Shown here: positions 42,829 to 49,014 of the stretch, piece after piece
How the letters are laid out: each line of letters begins with the position of its first letter
Position numbering within the stretch: the stretch's first letter is position 1
NCBI GenBank assembly: GCA_017450965.1
Contig: JAFSSQ010000067.1
Coordinates: forward strand, 1-49,014
Length of the DNA stretch: 49,014 nucleotides
Source of the DNA: Clostridia bacterium
GTDB lineage: Bacteria; Bacillota; Clostridia; Oscillospirales; CAG-272
Reading direction: 5' to 3'
The notes under the pieces: model-generated
What the model was told of the DNA's origin: nothing
Seen by the model: the letters and a program-made list of their open reading frames with translations, nothing else
Databases searched by the model: none
Translations under genes and position numbers: made by a program

Positions 42829-43181
42829 AAGAAAAGCATTACACTTGTATCATCTGCCCCTCCGGATGCGAGATCACCGCGGTCCTCGACGGGGAAAAAA
42901 TCGTCTCGATCACCGGCAATACCTGCAAGCGGGGCGAAGAGTACGTGAAAAACGAACTGACCTGCCCGATGCGCACCCTGACCACCACGGTCTGCGGTTT
43001 TTCCGGCCGGCCGGTCGCCGTCCGCACCGCGGACGCGATCCCCAAGGCAAAGCTCTTTGAGGCGATGGCGGAGGTCAACGCCTTCCGCCCCTCCCGCCCG
43101 GTCCGCTTCGGCGAAACGCTGATCGCCGACCTCGCCGCCACCGGCGTTCCCCTGATCGCCACCGCGAGCGAAGAAGAATAA
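42825..43181 (+). CDS. DUF1667 domain protein (redox operon third subunit)
   Basis: A 118-residue protein starting MKEKHYTCIICPSGC, with C8, C11 and C15, then GNTCKRGEEY (C34) and NELTCPMRTL (C47). This set of conserved cysteines defines DUF1667 and would fit an iron-sulfur cluster. The family occurs almost only next to GlpA-like and FAD-dependent dehydrogenase genes, exactly as here, and the ATGA overlap shows coupled translation. Its precise role in electron transfer is not known. A strong terminator closes the operon 8 bases after the stop. Confidence 0.92.
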   Translation: MKEKHYTCIICPSGCEITAVLDGEKIVSITGNTCKRGEEYVKNELTCPMRTLTTTVCGFSGRPVAVRTADAIPKAKLFEAMAEVNAFRPSRPVRFGETLIADLAATGVPLIATASEEE

Positions 43182-43189
43182 AAACGACC

Positions 43190-43231
43190 GCCGCGCCGGC
43201 TGCCATGCAGCCGGCGCGGCGTTTGTTTTTT
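43190..43231 (+). terminator. Strong intrinsic terminator of the redox operon
   Basis: GCCGCGCCGGCTGC (43190-43203) and GCAGCCGGCGCGGC (43207-43220) form a perfect 14-bp stem with a CAT loop, followed by GTTTGTTTTTT. It may also end read-through from the polysaccharide locus. Confidence 0.92.
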
Positions 43232-43296
43232 GTCTGACCGTCCCGAAGCGGTATGAAAAAGCGGAGAAAGAATCGGTCAAATGCCGGAAACCGGCT

Positions 43297-45546
43297 TCAC
43301 CAATTCAAATCTTTTACCCATTCTTTGCCCGGGCGAACGGCGGTCAGCTCCGGCGTGCCCGGCGTCTGCGGATCGTAGCAGACCCAGGTTTTCCCGCCGT
43401 CCGCCGTGCCGAAGAAGGTGTAATAATCCGTCGTTTCGCCGTTTTCCTTCACGGTCATCGTGCAGGCGCTGAAATAAGCGTATTGTCCGTTTATGTTCAG
43501 ATCGTCTAACCTTCCGGGGCGCAGCGAGAGGAGAGTTTCCACCTTGACGACCTCGGACAGATCATCCGAAAGAGTGACGCGGAAAGCATTGACTATGCTT
43601 GTGAAATCGTAAGACCGGCCCCCATACTCCCAGGAGTGTTTGGGTGTAAGAATATTTAAAATATAAACTTCTTTTCCGTCTTCCGATTTCGATAACAAAC
43701 CAAACCCGCAATTGATATCATTTTTTCCCCCGGGAGTATCAAACTTCACATAGTGCTGCGGATTGTTTGCATCCCGCAGTTCGATCTGGGCTCTCCGGGA
43801 ACCGATGACGGAAAACAAGATCTGACACTTTTCGGAGAAATTGAGCGCTAAACCTTTTTTAAAGCTCGTTAAAAAAGTGGAACCACTATAAGGATATGAG
43901 TGCGAAGGCCGTTCTGTCAGCGCGAAAGCGCGGTACTCCGGCGGAGAAAACACACCGTCTTCGTCAGGCAGGGGCGTTTCCTTTGCGTTGACGTAAACAC
44001 CGTTCACGGAAAGGCGCGCATTGTCAAATCCTCTGATACCGACTGTGTTTTCGTCGATCCTGTAGAACGGCTCAAGGATGCCGGCGGGCAGATCGTCCGG
44101 GTCGGTCTCTAACCTCGAGCCGATCAGCAGCTCCCCGTCCTCCGACAGGATACCGGGGTTTTCCCACTGTTCCGCTTCCTTCAGCGTGAAATGGGTTGCA
44201 AAGTTGTTTTCAAGGGTCGGTATCGTATCGTCTTCCCGTGTCAGAACAAGCTCCGGCAAACCTTCCGTTTTAGGATCCAGAGACACCCACGTCTCTCCGT
44301 AGTCTTGCGTCGCCAAAAAGCAATAATAATCAGTTGTTCCGCCGTTTTCATCCGTATAAGTGCCAATGTTCAGATAAGCAAAACCGTACTGTCCGTTGAA
44401 GTACAATCCCAAATCATAGGAGCTGCACGTCCCGGTGCCGAAGCCGCTGATGATCTCCAGCGTCTCGATATAGCGCAGATTTTCGTCAAGGGTTGCTTTC
44501 CGGATCGAAAAGGAGGAAAACTCGGGGTAATAGCCGCATCTCTCCACATCCGAATACAGGATCGTTCTCCCGTCCTCGCTCTTGTATATCGGGGAAAAGG
44601 ATTCATCGACTGTATGGATTCCAAAGGCGCCTCTTTCGTACCAGGAGGAAAGCCACTGGCCGTCTTCCAGGTCAATGACCGATCTTGCGGGAGGTCCGCT
44701 TATATGGGTCACTTGGATCACGCATCGATCGGAAAAGCTGAGAACGGACTTTGGCGTAAGACTGTCTTTTTTTTCCGCAAACGGAAACGCGTCCGCTCTT
44801 TTTGTGACGGAAGGCGCGTACGTCAAAACAAATTCAGAGTCATAAATGATCTGCTCGACAAGGTCGATTCTTTTCAGATACTGTCCGTTTACCGGTAAAA
44901 TGATCTCCGGGAATCCCCGGACGCCGATCAGCGTTTCACCGATCCGGTAAAACGGTTCTTCCACGCCGCGTACCGGCTTTTCATAATACGAGTCCGCATA
45001 GTCATAGATCGTGGAGTTTTGAAGATGCTTTGTTACCGTCCCGTCGTCCGGCGCGGTCGTCTCCGGTACTCGCGTGGTCACGGAGGGCGCTTTTGTCGTT
45101 TCCGGCGTTATCGCTGCCTTGACGGTGACCTGCACGAACGCCGTCCGGCCGTTGCCCGCCGTCGCCGAGACGGGCGTCGATCCCGCGGAGACCGCCGTGA
45201 TCGTCCCGGACCGGTCGACGGTCGCGATCCGCTCGTCGAAGCTCTCCCACGTCAGATCGGTATGGAGGGAGGCGTCCTCCGGCCGGAAGGCGGCGGTTAT
45301 CTTCACTTTCTGGCCGACGGTCATCGCCACGGAGTCACGGGAGAGGATCACGCTTTTGACCTCTTTTTTTGCCGCGTCGGGAACGCCTGTTGTGTCCGGC
45401 ATCCCGGTCGTATCTGCCGCGCCCGTCGTCTCGGCGGCGTCCGTTTCGTCGATCACCGGCGGGACCGGCGCGCGGTTGCAAGCCGCCAGCAAGAGGAGCG
45501 CGGCGGCAAGTATGGGCGCAAAAATCTTTACGGCGGTTTTTATCAT
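43297..45546 (-). CDS. Big_2 lipoprotein with two tandem Asp-box-type repeats
   Basis: A 749-residue lipoprotein (signal peptide ending LLLLAACN, C23). A threonine-rich linker (30-60) leads to a bacterial Ig-like Big_2 domain (about 62-143: VKSVILSRDSVAMTVGQKVK to VQVTVKA), then a second linker. The rest is two copies of a unit of about 245 residues. EEPFYRIGETLIGVRGF (196-212) matches LEPFYRIDENTVGIRGF (491-507). TTDYYCFLATQDYGETWVSL (404-423) matches TTDYYTFFGTADGGKTWVCY (705-724). Both late blocks contain an Asp-box-like D-x-G-x-T-W, which suggests beta-propeller blades. It is paralogous to 45662. AAAGGA precedes the ATG. The protein sits outside the membrane; the ligand is unknown. Confidence 0.88.
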   Translation of the reverse strand: MIKTAVKIFAPILAAALLLLAACNRAPVPPVIDETDAAETTGAADTTGMPDTTGVPDAAKKEVKSVILSRDSVAMTVGQKVKITAAFRPEDASLHTDLTWESFDERIATVDRSGTITAVSAGSTPVSATAGNGRTAFVQVTVKAAITPETTKAPSVTTRVPETTAPDDGTVTKHLQNSTIYDYADSYYEKPVRGVEEPFYRIGETLIGVRGFPEIILPVNGQYLKRIDLVEQIIYDSEFVLTYAPSVTKRADAFPFAEKKDSLTPKSVLSFSDRCVIQVTHISGPPARSVIDLEDGQWLSSWYERGAFGIHTVDESFSPIYKSEDGRTILYSDVERCGYYPEFSSFSIRKATLDENLRYIETLEIISGFGTGTCSSYDLGLYFNGQYGFAYLNIGTYTDENGGTTDYYCFLATQDYGETWVSLDPKTEGLPELVLTREDDTIPTLENNFATHFTLKEAEQWENPGILSEDGELLIGSRLETDPDDLPAGILEPFYRIDENTVGIRGFDNARLSVNGVYVNAKETPLPDEDGVFSPPEYRAFALTERPSHSYPYSGSTFLTSFKKGLALNFSEKCQILFSVIGSRRAQIELRDANNPQHYVKFDTPGGKNDINCGFGLLSKSEDGKEVYILNILTPKHSWEYGGRSYDFTSIVNAFRVTLSDDLSEVVKVETLLSLRPGRLDDLNINGQYAYFSACTMTVKENGETTDYYTFFGTADGGKTWVCYDPQTPGTPELTAVRPGKEWVKDLNW

Positions 45547-45625
45547 GTTTTTTCCTTTCCGTATTGCGCTTCTCTTTGTGAGTCTGCGGCTCCCGCCGCA
45601 GGTCCGCTTTTTGATGCCGGCTTTG

Positions 45626-45646
45626 CCGGAGCGATCAGCGCTCCGG
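45626..45646. other. Intergenic hairpin between the two Big_2 lipoprotein genes
   Basis: CCGGAGCG (45626-45633) and CGCTCCGG (45639-45646) form a perfect 8-bp stem. No T tract follows on the minus strand, so it may be a processing or stability element in the 115-base gap between the two lipoprotein genes, and cotranscription remains possible. Confidence 0.45.
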
Positions 45647-45661
45647 GGGAGAAGAGATCTC

Positions 45662-47341
45662 TTATCTGCCTATAAGCGATCTGTCGCCGTAGATCGCGCT
45701 CCGGAAGGTCGGCTCGCCCTCCGGCGCGGGGGAGTAGGGGATCCACGTTTCCCCGCGGTCGGGGGAGATATAGTAGTGGTAGAGCGTGACGGTCTCGCCG
45801 GGATCGTCCCGCCCCACCCTGCCGTCCGAGATGAACTCGGTCCGCAGGGCGAAGACGCCGATATCTCCGTCAAAGTACGGCAGGCAATCCCGCGTACGGT
45901 AGAGCATCATCCCGCCCGCGTACCCGTCGGTAAGGGTGATATTGTGTATCCTGAAACCCGCAAATTTTTCGTCAAAATAGTCTTTGGAAACGCTCCAGGA
46001 TCCGGTCAGATAGACGTCGTCCCCATAGGCGATCAGCGAGACGGGCTTGCGGGGGTAATAGATCCAAAACGGATAGAGGGTCGCGCCCTGATCATAGTCG
46101 TTGAGGGTGGATATATAGTTCCCTGTCGGACAGGGATAAAACGACGCGCCCCCGTCGTCTGACCGTCCTGTGGTGCGGTACCGCATCCCGGCGGCGCAGC
46201 CGACGGTACTGAGAGAGAATCCCTCTCTTTTGGTATTGAAGCAGATCTGATTGTGCGCGTAGGTCCTCGGCGCGATCGTGACGGTCTCCCCTTTGTCGAA
46301 CACGGTCAGAAAATAGCCGGTCGGCGCATAATTGTCGCGTGACGGAGGCATTGGTTCGCGCTTGAGCGTGAAGACCGAGACCGCCTCGCTGATGTAGTAA
46401 TCCAGGCATACCACGTCGTCGCCGCTCAGATCCGCCGCCTCGCCCGATTCCAGCGCAAACAGCCGCAGAGGGATCCGGCAGACGCTTTCCCCGCCGTTAT
46501 ACGAAACGGTCAGCAGGCCCTTTTCCAGCGTGTAGCTGTGGGCGGAGGAGACGCCGGGGATAGCGGGGCCGGTGGATTTTTCCGCCGTCATCACAAGCTC
46601 CCGGCTGACAAAGTAGGCGGTGGTATTTTCGTCCTTCTTATAACCGTTTTCACTGAGATACAGGTCTTTGAGATACCGGTCGTAAACAAGGTATTCCCCC
46701 TGAGACGGCAGGCGGAGGTTGTCCGCTCCCTTGATATGCGTGTAGCCGTCCTCGCCGGGATACAGCAAATCGGCCAGTTCCTCCGGCATCGTCGGGAAGA
46801 CCGGTTCAAAATCCGCGACCGGCTCCGGCGGGACGAACGCGGTGGTCTCCGGCGCCGTCGTTTCCGGCGCTCGCGTCGTCAAGGCGGGCGCTTTGGTCGT
46901 GACCGGGGCTTTGGTCGTCGCCGCCGCTTGCTTTGCCTTGACGGTGACCTGCACGAACGCCGTTTTGCCGTTGGCCGTCGTCGCGGAGATCGGCGTTATC
47001 CCCTCGGAGACCGCCGTGATCGTCCCGTATTGGTTGACGGTGGCGATCCGCTCGTCCATGCTTTCCCACGTCAGATCGGTATAAAGGGTCGCCCCTTCCG
47101 GCCGGAAGGAGGCGGTCACCTTCGTTTTCTGCCCGACGGTCAGCTCCACGGAGGTATGGGAGAGGATCACGCTTTTCACTTCCGGCGCCTCCGTCCCGGG
47201 AGTCCCGGTCGTATCGGGGACGCCCGTCGTTTCGGCGGTTTCTTCCGGTACCGGCGGGGGCGGGGTACGGTTGCAGGCCGCCAGCAGCAGCGCGGCGGCG
47301 AGCGTGAGGAAAAGGAACAGGGCGGGGACGGTCCGTTTCAT
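45662..47341 (-). CDS. Big_2 lipoprotein, paralogue of the downstream lipoprotein
   Basis: A 559-residue lipoprotein (signal peptide ending ALLLAACN, C23). The first 135 residues repeat the layout of 43297: T/E-rich linker, Big_2 domain (VKSVILSHTSVELTVGQKTK to VQVTVKA, about 55-135), then a TTKAP-rich linker. The C-terminal 350 residues differ and show one Asp-box-like motif near the end (SPDRGETWIPYSPAP). The N-terminal halves of the two proteins are close enough to be a recent duplication, while the C-terminal parts have diverged or been exchanged. The ATG has GAGGAG upstream; 26 further codons in frame are untranslated leader. The promoter is at 47453-47480. Confidence 0.88.
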   Translation of the reverse strand: MKRTVPALFLFLTLAAALLLAACNRTPPPPVPEETAETTGVPDTTGTPGTEAPEVKSVILSHTSVELTVGQKTKVTASFRPEGATLYTDLTWESMDERIATVNQYGTITAVSEGITPISATTANGKTAFVQVTVKAKQAAATTKAPVTTKAPALTTRAPETTAPETTAFVPPEPVADFEPVFPTMPEELADLLYPGEDGYTHIKGADNLRLPSQGEYLVYDRYLKDLYLSENGYKKDENTTAYFVSRELVMTAEKSTGPAIPGVSSAHSYTLEKGLLTVSYNGGESVCRIPLRLFALESGEAADLSGDDVVCLDYYISEAVSVFTLKREPMPPSRDNYAPTGYFLTVFDKGETVTIAPRTYAHNQICFNTKREGFSLSTVGCAAGMRYRTTGRSDDGGASFYPCPTGNYISTLNDYDQGATLYPFWIYYPRKPVSLIAYGDDVYLTGSWSVSKDYFDEKFAGFRIHNITLTDGYAGGMMLYRTRDCLPYFDGDIGVFALRTEFISDGRVGRDDPGETVTLYHYYISPDRGETWIPYSPAPEGEPTFRSAIYGDRSLIGR

Positions 47342-47452
47342 CGTTTTTTCTCCTCTAAAAGGCGGATTTCCGGCAGACGGCCTTCGTTTTTTCTTATTGT
47401 AAAACGCGGTTGTTGCCAAGTTGTGACAAAAACGGGGCGTCTTCTTATTTTT

Positions 47453-47480
47453 ATTATAGTCTTCTTTTCTCGAGAGTCAA
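47453..47480 (-). promoter_or_regulatory. Sigma-A promoter of the Big_2 lipoprotein genes
   Basis: On the minus strand TTGACT (47475-47480), a 16-base spacer and a perfect TATAAT (47453-47458). The leader to the ATG at 47341 would be about 105 nt; no riboswitch-like structure was recognised in it. Confidence 0.78.
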
Positions 47481-47508
47481 GACCGGCAGCGCGATCCCCT
47501 CTTTTTCA

Positions 47509-47537
47509 TTGACAAGGGGGGCGCGCTGTGGTAAAAT
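47509..47537 (+). promoter_or_regulatory. Sigma-A promoter of the COG2426 gene
   Basis: Perfect TTGACA (47509-47514), a 17-base spacer and TAAAAT (47532-47537), with a predicted start near 47544 and GAAGGGAG before the ATG at 47566. It is divergent from the lipoprotein promoter at 47453. Confidence 0.85.
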
Positions 47538-47565
47538 AAAGAAAATCATCGGAAGGGAGAGCGCC

Positions 47566-48036
47566 ATGCCCGGGTTTCTTGATTATCTGACGACCTTTTT
47601 GTGGTCGATGGTCCCCGTCGTCGAGCTGCGCGGCGCGATCCCGTGGGGCGCGGCGCACCATCTCGCATGGCATACCAACTACGCCCTCTGCGTCGTCGGC
47701 AATCTTCTTCCGATCCCCTTTATCCTGCTCTTTATCCGCGCGATCCTCGGCTGGATGAAAGGCGTGCCGAAGCTGGCGAAGATCGCCCTCTGGCTGGAAG
47801 CGAAAGCGGATAAAAAAAGCGACCGCGTCAACCGGTTTGCCGCCCTCGGGCTCTTTCTCTTCGTGGCGATCCCCCTGCCCGGGACCGGCGCGTGGACCGG
47901 GGCGCTCGTGGCGGCGCTGATGGAGATGAGGCTGCATCGCTCTCTTCTCTCGATCCTCGCCGGCGTGCTGGTCGCCGGTCTGATCATGACGGGGATCTCC
48001 TACGGCTTTATCGGTTTTCTCGATTTTTTGAAATAA
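47566..48036 (+). CDS. COG2426 small multi-drug export-like membrane protein
   Basis: A 156-residue protein of the Sm_multidrug_ex (PF06695) family. The signature VPVVELRGAIPWGAA (16-30) is the re-entrant, arginine-containing motif of this group. Hydrophobic segments follow at YALCVVGNLLPIPFILLFI, FAALGLFLFVAIPLPGTGAW and ILAGVLVAGLIMTGISYGFI. A drug-export role was proposed only from the family name; the true substrate is unknown, and the fold resembles DedA-type proteins. GAAGGGAG precedes the ATG. It is monocistronic, since metK has its own promoter right behind it. Confidence 0.9.
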   Translation: MPGFLDYLTTFLWSMVPVVELRGAIPWGAAHHLAWHTNYALCVVGNLLPIPFILLFIRAILGWMKGVPKLAKIALWLEAKADKKSDRVNRFAALGLFLFVAIPLPGTGAWTGALVAALMEMRLHRSLLSILAGVLVAGLIMTGISYGFIGFLDFLK

Positions 48037-48048
48037 CGAAAAAAGAGG

Positions 48049-48077
48049 TTGATTTTTCCCGTCCGATATGCTATCAT
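48049..48077 (+). promoter_or_regulatory. Promoter of the SAM-riboswitch/metK transcript
   Basis: TTGATT (48049-48054), a 17-base spacer and TATCAT (48072-48077). The predicted start near 48084 coincides with a GCCCGC-TT-GCGGGC hairpin (48084-48097) that would cap the 5' end of the leader just before the aptamer. Confidence 0.72.
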
Positions 48078-48109
48078 AGAAAAGCCCGCTTGCGGGCAAA
48101 AAAAGAATA

Positions 48110-48202
48110 CATCTTATCAAGAGAGGCGGAGGGACTGGCCCGATGAAGCCCGGCAACCTGTCAGTATTGCTGAAAAGGTGCCAATTCCCGAGAGATGAGA
48201 TG
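48110..48202 (+). ncRNA. SAM-I (S-box) riboswitch aptamer
   Basis: Stem P1 is CATCTTATC (48110-48118) with GATGAGATG (48194-48202), all nine positions paired with one G-U. Inside are the invariant S-box blocks AGAGAGGCGGAGGGACTGGC and CCGATGAAGCCCGGCAACC (kink-turn and SAM pocket), then AAGGTGCCAATTCC. Binding of S-adenosylmethionine stabilises P1 and lets the terminator at 48225 form, turning metK off when SAM is plentiful. Confidence 0.97.
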
Positions 48203-48224
48203 GTTTTTCACGGAAAAACTTTTG

Positions 48225-48251
48225 CTCCCGGGATCTCCCGGGAGTTTTTTT
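48225..48251 (+). terminator. SAM riboswitch expression-platform terminator
   Basis: CTCCCGGG (48225-48232) and CCCGGGAG (48237-48244) form a perfect 8-bp stem, followed by seven T. ATCTC in the loop and 3' arm can pair with GAGAT of the P1 3' strand, a possible antiterminator. Confidence 0.9.
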
Positions 48252-48269
48252 GCCTGAAAAGGAGTCAGA

Positions 48270-49014
48270 ATGGAACGGAAACTGTTTACGAGCGAGTCGG
48301 TCACGATGGGACACCCCGACAAGCTTTGCGACCGCGTCTCCGACGCGGTCCTTGACGCGATCCTCGCGCAGGATCCCGGCGCGCGCGTCGCGTGCGAGAC
48401 CTTTACCACCACCGGCGTGGTATTCTGTATGGGAGAGATCACGACCTCCGCCTACGCGGATATCGAGAGTATCGTCCGCGAGACGGTGCGCGAGATCGGG
48501 TACGACCGCGCCAAATACGGCTTTGACTGCGATACCTGCGCCGTGCTCAATTCGCTGCACGGGCAGTCCCCGGATATCGCGCTCGGCGTGGACCGGTGCC
48601 TCGAGGCCAAGAGCGGCGAGTCCGACGGGCTTGATATCGGAGCGGGGGATCAGGGGCTGATGTTCGGCTACGCCTGCGACGAAACGCCCGAGCTGATGCC
48701 GCTGCCGATCTCGCTTGCTCATCGGATGGCAAAGCGGCTGGACGCCGTGCGCAGGGAGGGGAAGATCCCCTACCTCCGGCCGGACGGCAAAACGCAGGTC
48801 ACCGTCGAGTACGACGGGGACCGCCCCGTGCGGATCGAGGCGATCGTCGTATCCGCGCAGCACGACCCGGACGTTTCGCAGGAAAGGATCCGGGAGGATC
48901 TCACGCGCGAGGTGATCGGCGCCACGATCCCCGAAACGCTCCTTGACGACCGGACCAAGATCTACGTCAACCCCACCGGCCGCTTCGTCATCGGCGGGCC
49001 GATGGGCGATACCG
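48270..49014 (+). CDS. metK: S-adenosylmethionine synthetase (3' end outside window)
   Basis: The visible 248 codons cover roughly two thirds of MetK, which makes S-adenosylmethionine from ATP and methionine. Motifs are [14 protein letters not shown] (GHPDK at 14-18, ATP/Mg site), [26 protein letters not shown] (124-139, ATP-binding), [14 protein letters not shown] (170-183) and [14 protein letters not shown] (234-247). The start is fixed by AAGGAG five bases upstream and lies 19 bases after the riboswitch terminator. The frame is open to the window end. Control is by the SAM-I riboswitch. Confidence 0.97.
   Translation, partial: MERKLFTSESVTMGHPDKLCDRVSDAVLDAILAQDPGARVACETFTTTGVVFCMGEITTSAYADIESIVRETVREIGYDRAKYGFDCDTCAVLNSLHGQSPDIALGVDRCLEAKSGESDGLDIGAGDQGLMFGYACDETPELMPLPISLAHRMAKRLDAVRREGKIPYLRPDGKTQVTVEYDGDRPVRIEAIVVSAQHDPDVSQERIREDLTREVIGATIPETLLDDRTKIYVNPTGRFVIGGPMGDT

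Noticed and set aside
48084..48097. Terminator of the COG2426 gene (GCCCGC-TT-GCGGGC)
   Set aside because: It is followed by A residues on the plus strand and lies at the predicted metK transcript start, so it more likely forms the 5' end of the metK leader.

Overview
The window looks like a chromosomal segment of a GC-rich, low-oxygen Bacillota (class Clostridia, probably a gut Oscillospirales or Christensenellales relative). The evidence is the strong AGGAGG-type ribosome binding sites, textbook sigma-A promoters (TTGACA-N17-TATAAT types), a SAM-I (S-box) riboswitch before metK, intrinsic terminators, lipobox lipoproteins with Big_2 domains, and an inverted-repeat element of the kind scattered through Clostridia genomes. 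No rRNA, tRNA, CRISPR array, integrase or transposase gene was seen.

Layout. (1) 1-13.5 kb: housekeeping and surface genes, mostly on the minus strand. They are the end of a secreted, sortase-type protein; a MITE-like repeat; a transporter-SDR operon behind a probable preQ1-type riboswitch with a clear terminator switch; a large two-domain glycosyltransferase; rbfA-nrnA; two lipoprotein genes each broken by one in-frame stop codon; a small unknown protein; a TPR protein; birA; and a VanY-type peptidase. (2) 13.8-40.1 kb: one long plus-strand polysaccharide locus of 24 genes with almost no gaps. It starts with pglE/pglC/pglD-like genes (amino sugar, initiating phosphosugar transferase, acetyltransferase). 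It continues with a GT4, a heparinase-like gene, a UDP-ManNAc dehydrogenase, acetyltransferases, more glycosyltransferases, Wzy and Wzx, an asparagine-synthetase-like amidotransferase and a nucleotidyltransferase-like protein. It contains a dispersed capE/capG/capF set (UDP-L-FucNAc) and ends with rmlACBD (dTDP-L-rhamnose) and wecB (UDP-ManNAc). (3) 40.2-43.2 kb: a three-gene GlpA/GlpB/DUF1667-type redox operon closed by a strong terminator. (4) 43.3-47.5 kb: two related Big_2 lipoproteins on the minus strand, one with an internal duplication. (5) 47.5-49.0 kb: a COG2426 membrane protein and the SAM-riboswitch-controlled metK, cut by the window end.

How it fits together. The locus encodes a Wzx/Wzy-type pathway: PglC-like priming on undecaprenyl phosphate, four GT4-like transferases, and predicted donors UDP-L-FucNAc (CapE, CapG, CapF), dTDP-L-Rha (Rml) and UDP-ManNAcA (WecB, WecC). 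The carboxylate of ManNAcA may be amidated by the asparagine-synthetase-like protein. The 20.8-34.3 kb interior is visibly AT-rich, apart from capG, while both ends are GC-rich like the rest of the window. This is the pattern of an exchangeable serotype cassette between conserved ends. Chain-length control genes (Wzz/Wzc/Wzb), an attachment enzyme, and a PglF-type dehydratase are not in the window.

The most interesting items are the riboswitch-controlled transporter plus SDR, the two nonsense codons in neighbouring lipoproteins, the amidotransferase without a glutaminase cysteine, the mosaic base composition of the polysaccharide locus, and the duplicated Asp-box/Big_2 lipoproteins. I did not find a clearly new defence or mobile system.
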